A stretch of DNA of 64,000 nucleotides. Origin: Pseudidiomarina homiensis. GTDB lineage: Bacteria > Pseudomonadota > Gammaproteobacteria > Enterobacterales > Alteromonadaceae. Shown here piece by piece: positions 54,442 through 60,935 of the stretch; within the stretch, counting starts at the first letter, position 1, and the number at the start of each line of letters is the position of its first letter. The DNA is taken from contig NZ_PIPX01000001.1 in the NCBI RefSeq assembly GCF_003987225.1, positions 1,116,001 to 1,180,000 on the forward strand, read 5' to 3'. The notes beneath the pieces were generated by a model. The model ran no database searches. It was not told the origin of the DNA and saw only the letters and a list, made by a program, of their open reading frames with translations. The position numbers and the translations under genes were made by a program.

Positions 54442-55127
54442 ACTATCAAATTACTGAACTACAACACGCTTTGGCGGCACGCTTCGTCATTGGCAGCATG
54501 CGTGGTAGCGCACGCCAGCGTTTTATTCGTCTGCAAATGCAGTTTCCACGATTACGCGACGAAGTTATCTTTTGGGAACAGCACCTTAATGAACTAACGC
54601 AGCAAATCCCTACGCAGCCAGCCCCGCAATCAGCTTGGACCAGCATCCAACAACGTCTTGGTTGGGATGCTGCACCCACAACAGCATCTGGCAAAACCTC
54701 ATGGTGGGCATGGCTGAGTAGTATCGCTGCAGCGGTCTTGTTGGTCGTGCTGGTGCAACAAACACTCCTCACTGAACCGACGCCAAGCACTGATCGCATT
54801 GCGGTGATTCAGAACGAGAGTGCTCGCACGCTATGGTTAATTGAGCAACGCGACCAACAGCTGTACGTCTCGGCAACCGCCAACGTCGATCCGCTGACCA
54901 ACGAGGACTACCAGCTCTGGATGTTGCCAGCCAATGGTGAAGCGCCGATTTCGTTGGGTCTACTGCCGCAACAAGGACAACGCACTTTAACCGTGCCGGC
55001 CGATCTCGATCTTAGCCAAGTCGCAGCGCTTGCGGTAAGCCGTGAACCACTCGGTGGCTCGCCAGAAGCAATACCGACTGGACCGGTTGTGTTCACTACG
55101 GATTTACTGAGCGCACAAAAAACTTAA
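54438..55127 (+). CDS. RskA-like anti-sigma factor
   Basis: 229 residues from ATG 54438, which overlaps the sigma stop (ATGA); a GTG four codons upstream is less likely. The N-terminal cytoplasmic domain (~1-90, ELQHALAARFVIGSMRGSARQRF...) lacks the His-Cys-Cys zinc motif, as in RskA-type factors. One transmembrane helix is at ~97-115 (WWAWLSSIAAAVLLVVLVQ). The periplasmic C-terminal domain has the RskA_C pattern NEDYQLWMLPANGEAPISLGLLP and LAVSREPLGGSPEAIPTGPVVFT. It should hold the sigma factor at the membrane until a periplasmic signal triggers release. Confidence 0.92.
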   Translation: MNYQITELQHALAARFVIGSMRGSARQRFIRLQMQFPRLRDEVIFWEQHLNELTQQIPTQPAPQSAWTSIQQRLGWDAAPTTASGKTSWWAWLSSIAAAVLLVVLVQQTLLTEPTPSTDRIAVIQNESARTLWLIEQRDQQLYVSATANVDPLTNEDYQLWMLPANGEAPISLGLLPQQGQRTLTVPADLDLSQVAALAVSREPLGGSPEAIPTGPVVFTTDLLSAQKT

Positions 55128-55145
55128 AAAAAGTTGCATCCAAAA

Positions 55146-55224
55146 GTTCCTCTCATTCGGAGTTAGTACTGCAGTAGTAAAAAAGCAGTAACAACATGAA
55201 GTAAAACTCCGTAATGAGAGGAAC
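55146..55224 (+). promoter_or_regulatory. Long leader hairpin that covers the DUF4331 ribosome-binding site
   Basis: GTTCCTCTCATTCGGAGTT (55146-55164) pairs with 55205-55224 as 12 + 7 bp with one bulged A. The loop is ~40 nt and itself contains ACTGCAGT. The 3' arm includes AGAGGAA, the ribosome-binding site of the DUF4331 gene (ATG 55230). Formation would hide the site. The pairing is observed; a control role is inference. Confidence 0.6.
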
Positions 55225-55229
55225 TTACA

Positions 55230-56828
55230 ATGAATACAACACAACGTTTTAAAACCCATACCACCGCTGCGGCGGTTGCGGCTGTCATGCTTGGCACCCT
55301 CAGTCACGCAGCTATCGCCTCGAGTCACCGCGAAGCGCCAAATATTACCCGCTTCCCCACGCTCGACTCGACGGACTTTTACGTCTTTAACAGCTACGAG
55401 CCAGGCCGCGAAGGCTATGTAACCTTTTTAGCCAACTATGTGCCGTTACAAGACGCCTACGGTGGCCCGAACTACTTCGCCATGGACCCCGCAGCCGTTT
55501 ATGCGATTCATATCGATAGTGACGGTGACGCCAGCGAAGACTTGAGTTTTGAGTTTCGCTTCCAGCAAGAGTTGCCAAACGGTGGCGTGAAACTCACCAT
55601 TGGTCCAGACGGCAATACGCGCGATGTAAGCGTACCGCTCAAGCACGTCGGTGGGATTAGTGCAGGTGATTCTAGTGCACTGAACTTCAATGAAAGCTAC
55701 ACCTTAGAAGTGGTCGGCAGCAGCGGCTCAAGCAGCACTGTTACCGGTGGTAGCGGCGAAACCGCGTTCACTAAACCCTATGCTTATGTAGGTAACAAAA
55801 CCTTCAGTAGCCCAAGCGCCTATCAAAACTACGCCGATCAGTATGTCTACGACATTTCGATCCCCGGTTGTAGCTCCATGGGCCGCGTGTTCGTTGGTCA
55901 ACGCAAAGACCCGTTCACGGTCAACCTTGGTAAAACTTTTGACCTCGTGAATTACGTTCCAGTGGAAGGTGACAGTGCACCAGGAGCCGGCGACGGCGGT
56001 GGTTTTCCGGGCGGCATCACCCAATCAACTGACAACGACGACTTGCGTGACAAAAACGTCAACACTATCGCCCTTGAAGTACCAGCCTCATGTGTGACCG
56101 GCAGTGGTAATGGCGTGATTGGCGCGTGGACCACGGCGAGCTTGCCACAAGCACGCGTGCTGAATCCTGAAGCCAACTTGGCGAAACCAGAAGTCAACGG
56201 CGGTGCTATGGTGCAGGTCTCACGACTCGGTTCACCATTAGTTAACGAACTCGTGATTGGTATCGACGCTAAAGACACCTTTAGCGGTGCTCATCCAAGC
56301 GACGATGGCCAGTTTGCCGACTATGTTACCCACCCATCCTTGCCAGCGATTTTAGACTTGCTGTTCCGTGATGCGGTGAACAACACCCTTGGTACGAACT
56401 TCGAGACCATCGCGCCAACGAACTTCCCACGCGAAGATCTGGTCGCTGCCTTCTTGACCGGATTCCCCGGCGTCAACCAACAAGCCATGGTGACCGCATC
56501 TGAGATGTTGCGCCTGAACACGGCCATTCCAGCTACGCCAGCCTCGTTGCAGTCGCCGTATGGTGTCGCAGGTGATGACTTAGCGGGCTTCCCAAATGGT
56601 CGCCGTCCAGGTGACGATGTGGTCGATATTGCGCTACGTGTAGTGATGGGCGCTCTGTGTCACGAGATTCCAGTGAATGGCACACCGGTCAACCTTGGCT
56701 ACTGCGCACCAGAAGATGCCAATGTCGGTAACGTACCGTTCACCGATGGCGCACCACTGGATGCTAGTTTCGTTGACGATAGCTTCCCGTACCTAGTAAC
56801 GCCATTGTCAGGTTCAGGCGCGGAATAA
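55230..56828 (+). CDS. DUF4331 exported protein
   Basis: 532 residues. Signal peptide with cleavage near AAIASS; the mature protein begins SSHREAPNITRFPTLDSTDFYVFNSYEPGREGYV, the DUF4331 signature (the SHREAP start and DSTDFY are strongly conserved). The domain spans nearly the whole protein and is beta-rich with Gly/Asp-rich loops. Function is unknown in general; the protein is periplasmic or secreted. It lies in the sigma/anti-sigma operon and is followed within 10 bp by a small lipoprotein. A leader hairpin precedes it. Confidence 0.93.
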   Translation: MNTTQRFKTHTTAAAVAAVMLGTLSHAAIASSHREAPNITRFPTLDSTDFYVFNSYEPGREGYVTFLANYVPLQDAYGGPNYFAMDPAAVYAIHIDSDGDASEDLSFEFRFQQELPNGGVKLTIGPDGNTRDVSVPLKHVGGISAGDSSALNFNESYTLEVVGSSGSSSTVTGGSGETAFTKPYAYVGNKTFSSPSAYQNYADQYVYDISIPGCSSMGRVFVGQRKDPFTVNLGKTFDLVNYVPVEGDSAPGAGDGGGFPGGITQSTDNDDLRDKNVNTIALEVPASCVTGSGNGVIGAWTTASLPQARVLNPEANLAKPEVNGGAMVQVSRLGSPLVNELVIGIDAKDTFSGAHPSDDGQFADYVTHPSLPAILDLLFRDAVNNTLGTNFETIAPTNFPREDLVAAFLTGFPGVNQQAMVTASEMLRLNTAIPATPASLQSPYGVAGDDLAGFPNGRRPGDDVVDIALRVVMGALCHEIPVNGTPVNLGYCAPEDANVGNVPFTDGAPLDASFVDDSFPYLVTPLSGSGAE

Positions 56829-56838
56829 GGAGGACGTT

Positions 56839-57138
56839 ATGAAAAGCTTATTCTCAAAAAGCGCCTTGTTGTTAGTACTCGCTTCGGCGTTTGCCTTGGC
56901 AGGGTGTGGCGGTAGCTCTACTAAAGCTGGCGATGATAACGGTGGAGACGGTGGCGGCGATGGTGGAGGTGGAGGTGACACCAGCACCTCATACCGCCAA
57001 TTCGTTCGCGATGCGTACGCTCAAGCACCAAGTGACATGCCCTTGACCGTCAACGACAAGGAATTCACCTTTGACGTGATGGATACCGCCGAGTTCAACG
57101 ATCTCGTACAAGGAGGTACCATCGATGGCGGCTCATAA
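56839..57138 (+). CDS. Small glycine-rich lipoprotein
   Basis: 99 residues. Lipobox in ASAFALAG-Cys23; then a low-complexity Gly/Asp linker (residues ~32-47) and a C-terminal acidic domain of ~50 residues (YRQFVRDAYAQAPSDMPLTVNDKEFTFDVM...). No family recognised. The start has AGGAGGACGTT upstream. The gene overlaps the next one by 14 bp. It is likely a membrane-anchored partner of the DUF4331 protein. Confidence 0.82.
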   Translation: MKSLFSKSALLLVLASAFALAGCGGSSTKAGDDNGGDGGGDGGGGGDTSTSYRQFVRDAYAQAPSDMPLTVNDKEFTFDVMDTAEFNDLVQGGTIDGGS

Positions 57139-58069
57139 CACACTCATGTGCGTTATTGCCGGTGCGCTGCTCCTGTTCGGGGGCAGCGCCCTTGCCGGCG
57201 AACGTCACCTCAGCGAGCACGGAAGAGAAGACAGCACTCTGCTGCAACAAGCTGACGCATTGCAGTACAACCATGAGTTTGATGCTGCGCTAAAGCTGCT
57301 CTCGCGCATCGTTGCGCAAGGCCAGCATGTGGAACAAGCACGGTTGATGGAGGCACGGATTTTTCTTGCGCAAGGTCGTATTGATGCCGCACGTGAAAGT
57401 TGTGCCGCATTAATGGGAAAAGCTTCGCTAACAATCACTGGTACTTGTTTGCTTGAGGTCAGAGGTCGTGCGGCTTTCTCGGAAAATGACCAACAAACAC
57501 TCGAGCAAACCTATACCCAACTGCAACAACTGGCCGTTCCGCTGCGAGCTGAGCGAAGTGCTCAGATGTCACCAGCGATATTCGTTTGGCAACGTCAGTT
57601 ACTCGCCGAACAAGCCTTTCTGTTAGGGCGCTTTGCAGAAAGCATTCAATGGTTAAGTTATGCCAGCTACAGCGTGCACCCGACCGTGAACCAGATCAGA
57701 CTATTAGATAGTTGGTTGGCGATGCAGCAACCTCAGAAGATCTTCGAAGTGCATGAGGACTGCCCGCAGGTTGGCGAACTGCCAGCTGACAGTATTATTG
57801 TGCGTCTTGCGGCGGCTGAACTTGCGCGAGGTACTGAGGAATGTTGGCAAAAGCTGGCAGCAGAACGCATGGAGATTCGGATCGCACGTGCAGATCCGTT
57901 ACATACCTCTGACCTTGCTTTTTATTTTGTACATGTTGTGCCGAATGCGGCGCAAGCGCAGCAGTATGCTTCGCAAAATTATGCGGTAGCGCGCGAGCCT
58001 GCCGACCAGCGCTTACTCCTTGCTGCGCAGGCATTACCGACTCAACCGGAGACCGCTAATGAAGACTAA
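57125..58069 (+). CDS. Exported TPR-like protein
   Basis: 314 residues, ATG overlapping the lipoprotein 3' end with AAGGAGG upstream. Signal peptide MAAHNTLMCVIAGALLLFGGSALA-GE. The mature part is all-helical with TPR-like hairpins (QADALQYNHEFDAALKLLSRIV, ARLMEARIFLAQGRIDAARES) and a few cysteines. TPR proteins with DUF4331 and HupE-like neighbours occur together in several gammaproteobacteria (as I recall), suggesting one complex, but no function is known. Its last 11 bp overlap the start of the HupE-like gene. Confidence 0.85.
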   Translation: MAAHNTLMCVIAGALLLFGGSALAGERHLSEHGREDSTLLQQADALQYNHEFDAALKLLSRIVAQGQHVEQARLMEARIFLAQGRIDAARESCAALMGKASLTITGTCLLEVRGRAAFSENDQQTLEQTYTQLQQLAVPLRAERSAQMSPAIFVWQRQLLAEQAFLLGRFAESIQWLSYASYSVHPTVNQIRLLDSWLAMQQPQKIFEVHEDCPQVGELPADSIIVRLAAAELARGTEECWQKLAAERMEIRIARADPLHTSDLAFYFVHVVPNAAQAQQYASQNYAVAREPADQRLLLAAQALPTQPETANED

Positions 58070-58490
58070 TTCACTTTCACTGGTGCGGAAGCTGTGCGTT
58101 TGCAGCTTTGCCATTCTGCTTGTTCCTCTGCTTCAGCAAAGTGCCGCAGCACACAGTTTCAGCACCAGTTTTTTAACCCTAAGTGCGCATGAAGACAACG
58201 CACAGTTGCGCTGGAGTTGGCGTTTTACCGCGCATGACATCGAAGCGTTAACCGGCAGCCCGGATGCCGCAGCGGCATTGCCGTTGCTCGGCGAGTGGCT
58301 GCGCTTTAATGACGACTGCCGTCCTGAGCCGAGCACCGCGATCGACGCCGGTGTGCATGCGGGTGAGCAAACCTACACCTACAGCGGCACCGCGCCCTGC
58401 GCGTACAGCACAGACATCGACTACACCGTGCGGCACATCTTCGGCCCCCTGCCCGACCATAAAGTCCTGCAGCGCAAAAGTAGCCCGTAG
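58059..58490 (+). pseudogene. HupE/UreJ-like membrane protein, truncated by a REP
   Basis: 143 residues from ATG 58059 (overlapping the TPR stop). Signal peptide ending QQSAA-AHS; then AHSFSTSFLTL...WSWRFTAHDIEALTG, the N-terminal part of HupE/UreJ_2-type proteins. Those normally continue into six or seven transmembrane helices, all missing here. The frame ends RKSSP with a TAG that belongs to a REP (58487-58509), which itself is preceded by a partial repeat of its GTAGCCC head. After the REP pair a different frame is open for about 24 codons (ending near 58647), which may be leftover coding DNA. Most likely the gene lost its 3' part through a REP insertion or REP-REP recombination. Confidence 0.7.
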
Positions 58491-58574
58491 CCCGTAGTTC
58501 TACTACGGGGTTGGTTCCAATCATCGACAATCGTGGCAACGTCAGATTGGGCCCGTGGTAGAACCACGGGCTAC
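58487..58574. repeat. REP pair, 88-bp unit, near-copy of 53667-53754
   Basis: Forward CCCGTAGT-type REP 58487-58509 and reverse CCCGTGGT-type REP 58552-58574. The linker shares AATCATCGACAAT and AACGTCAGATTGG with the unit at 53667-53754, same total length and same orientation. The two units bracket the sigma/DUF4331 operon. Confidence 0.93.
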
Positions 58575-58652
58575 CAAGCGCGAGCGTGAGTTGACCCGCT
58601 CGGGAATTGCGGGCAACATGAGCGGCACTGTAGCGCAACTGAAATAACAAGC

Positions 58653-59222
58653 ATGAGCAAGACGTATCGTGGCGATCACCGCCTGGGCGAGATTGAGATT
58701 CTGGAAGAAATCAAAGTTTTTGAGAATCGCTTCGCGACTCTTTACAACGACAAAGTTGTTTTTCCTAGCGGGGCCACCGGCGAGTATCTACGTTTTTGGT
58801 GGAACGCTCCGTATGGCGTGCTTATTATCGCAACCACCGCGCAACACCAGCTCCTACTGCTCCGCAACTTTCGTCATGAAGACCGCAACTGGCAGTGGGA
58901 GATCCCAAAAGGTTTTGGTGAACCAGAGCTTACCCCCGAAGCCTGCGCCGCAAAAGAGCTGCACGAAGAAACAGGCTTCGCTGCCAGCAGTTGGCACAAG
59001 CTGCACACGCTCGACACACATGGCACGCCAACCCACGTTTTCCGTGCGACGCTAGCCGCTGAACAACTTGCCTCGCCGGAAACGTCTGAAGCCATCGCAC
59101 AAGCCAAATTATGCAGCGTAGACGAATGCCGCCAGCTGATTGCTGCCGGCCAAGTTCACGATCCCATCACCTTGTACGCGATCACCCTGCTAGAGCTCGA
59201 GCAAGTGCAACAGCAGGCCTAA
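58653..59222 (+). CDS. NUDIX hydrolase (ADP-ribose/NudE-like)
   Basis: 189 residues. Nudix box G87-F109 with core KELHEETGF: the catalytic glutamates are present, while position 7 is Leu and the usual Arg is Lys. LLLLRNFRHEDRNWQWEIPKGFGEPELTPEACAA upstream of it is typical of ADP-ribose pyrophosphatase-like enzymes including NudE. It should hydrolyse nucleoside diphosphate-X compounds in the cytosol. NudE genes often neighbour cysQ; here cysQ is 9 kb away. Its 3' end overlaps the next convergent gene by 4 bp. Confidence 0.88.
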   Translation: MSKTYRGDHRLGEIEILEEIKVFENRFATLYNDKVVFPSGATGEYLRFWWNAPYGVLIIATTAQHQLLLLRNFRHEDRNWQWEIPKGFGEPELTPEACAAKELHEETGFAASSWHKLHTLDTHGTPTHVFRATLAAEQLASPETSEAIAQAKLCSVDECRQLIAAGQVHDPITLYAITLLELEQVQQQA

Positions 59223-60523
59223 GAGCTCGCAACTACCGAGGTATACACCGTTTCTGGCCGCTCACTCAGGCGCCGCTCCGCACCAATTTTTTCATCTTGT
59301 TGCGAACGCTCTAACTGCGCCGCATACAAATGCCGTTCAGCATCCAGTTTCCGCTGGTCACGCTCATGCATTTTATCCAGCACCGAGCCGACAAAGAAGT
59401 TCGCCATGGTCAGCGCTCCGCCAGTCAACGCATCACCAGTGAGCGCCAAGCCAAGTGAGTAAGCGCCAGCCTCTTGGCCGACTTTACGCATGCTCTGCAA
59501 ATGCCGATAAACCTTCTCAGCACGTCGTAATTTAATGCCAAGTTTGCGCCGAATAATCATGTTATCAATCAAGCGCTGATACACAATTAGCGCTTCCGTC
59601 ACTTCGCGCAGTTCATCTTCGTTACGGACCGGATTTTTACTGCGCTTTTGGTAATCTTTGTATTCAGGCGTACTGCGTAAATAAAACACGTCTTCCAGCT
59701 GCAATTGCGCCAACGCCTGTTGATAAGAGCTCAAGTTCAAGTCGGTTTGTAGTGCCAGTACCGAGGTGACTTCAGTGGCTGTTGCCGCAGTTGTCGCATC
59801 GGTGCCGGTGACGAGGTTAAAGGCTTCTTCGTGCAACGGTGAATAAATCGGGTCCGCCGCCATCACGGTAGGAATGCCGGTAATATACGGTGCATCAGAA
59901 ATTTTCATTAGCAAATCGCGGTGGCGCGCCCACGTTTCGGCGTGGCCGTTAGCGGTCAAATCGGCGCCTAATCCTTGCTGTAAGTAAATACGTCCGAGCC
60001 CTTGGTTACGCTCGCTTTCTTGATTTAAGAGTTCGACGATATAGGCATGGTCATCGATGCCAAACTGCCCCATCACGTGGGGTAGATTCATGATGCGCAT
60101 CACGCCGTTGGTGTAATTGTCGCGAAGCTGGGTGTAGTTGTAGAGTGCGATTTCACAGCGTGAATTGATCAGTTCAAGATCGTCATTGGCTTGGAATTCA
60201 TCAGCATTTTGGGTGCGCTGCTTACCCTCAGCAACAAAGGCATCACGTACTTGAGTTAACGCATGTCCTTGTGGTGCATCGTCTGGTGCGCGTACCGCGA
60301 CCGACAAAATATCTTTGTTCAAGACTTGGCGAAAGTCTTCATTTTTGGTCAGTAGGCGGCGGAAATTCATGCAATTGACGGCTTGTGCATCAGAGAGCAT
60401 CAGTTTCTCATTGAACAGCAGCGCATGCTTGAAATAGCTGGCGAAGCTATCGAGTTTGCTATGATCCCACGCCAGCGGCACTTCAGTGTCCGCGAGCATC
60501 CAATACGATGGGGCTTGTTTCAT
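59219..60523 (-). CDS. Conserved-looking protein of unknown function
   Basis: 434 residues from ATG 60523 (AAGGAA 5 bp upstream); the longer frame runs into REP DNA. No signal peptide and no certain transmembrane helix; the Ala/Gly-rich stretch at ~370-390 (SLGLALTGDALTGGALTMANFF) may be a membrane-active or glycine-zipper-like segment. Mostly helical with a charged C-terminal helix (DKMHERDQRKLDAERHLYAAQLER). No family recognised. Residues 1-30 (SYWMLADTEVPLAWDHSKLDS) are rich in aromatics. It lies alone between nudix and REP array. Composition resembles the neighbours, so no sign of recent transfer. Confidence 0.75.
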   Translation of the reverse strand: MKQAPSYWMLADTEVPLAWDHSKLDSFASYFKHALLFNEKLMLSDAQAVNCMNFRRLLTKNEDFRQVLNKDILSVAVRAPDDAPQGHALTQVRDAFVAEGKQRTQNADEFQANDDLELINSRCEIALYNYTQLRDNYTNGVMRIMNLPHVMGQFGIDDHAYIVELLNQESERNQGLGRIYLQQGLGADLTANGHAETWARHRDLLMKISDAPYITGIPTVMAADPIYSPLHEEAFNLVTGTDATTAATATEVTSVLALQTDLNLSSYQQALAQLQLEDVFYLRSTPEYKDYQKRSKNPVRNEDELREVTEALIVYQRLIDNMIIRRKLGIKLRRAEKVYRHLQSMRKVGQEAGAYSLGLALTGDALTGGALTMANFFVGSVLDKMHERDQRKLDAERHLYAAQLERSQQDEKIGAERRLSERPETVYTSVVASS

Positions 60524-60935
60524 CAAAATTCCTTGGCTCTTCAATTTATAACGCACCAGCAGTGTAGCCCGTACTTCTAGTACGGGGGGCGCATCAACCA
60601 TCCCCCGCAGTAGAACTGCGGGCTACGTCACAACGCACCAGCAGTGTAGCCCGTACTTCTAGTACGGGGGGCGCGTCAACCATCCCCCGCAGTAGAACTG
60701 CGGGCTACGTCACAACGCACCAGCAGTGTAGCCCGTACTTCTAGTACGGGGGGCGCATCAACCATCCCCCGCAGTAGAACTGCGGGCTACGTCACAACAC
60801 ATCAGCAGTGTAGCCCGTACTTCTAGTACGGGGGGCGCATCAACCATCCCCCGCAGTAGAACTGCGGGCTACGTCACAGGGTCGAAATCGGTTATGCTAG
60901 CAGGCAGACAACATTAGGTATACTAGGGAATAACA
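60524..60935. other. 412-bp divergent region filled by the REP array
   Basis: Contains the four-unit array (60564-60872) and, at 60873-60935, the leader and presumed promoter of the ATP-grasp gene. No gene seen. Confidence 0.7.
60564..60872. repeat. Tandem array: four 82-bp units, each a pair of opposed REPs
   Basis: Forward CCCGTACT-type REPs begin at 60564, 60646, 60728 and 60810; reverse CCCGCAGT-type REPs begin at 60604, 60686, 60768 and 60850, so the period is exactly 82 bp. Units are almost identical, differing only in a few linker bases (GCGCATC/GCGCGTC; CAACGCAC/CAACACAT), so amplification was recent. Each unit pairs two different stem versions. Confidence 0.95.

Noticed and set aside
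60564-60872. CRISPR array
   Set aside because: The whole 82-bp unit is repeated, so there are no unique spacers; the units are REP pairs and no cas gene is present.
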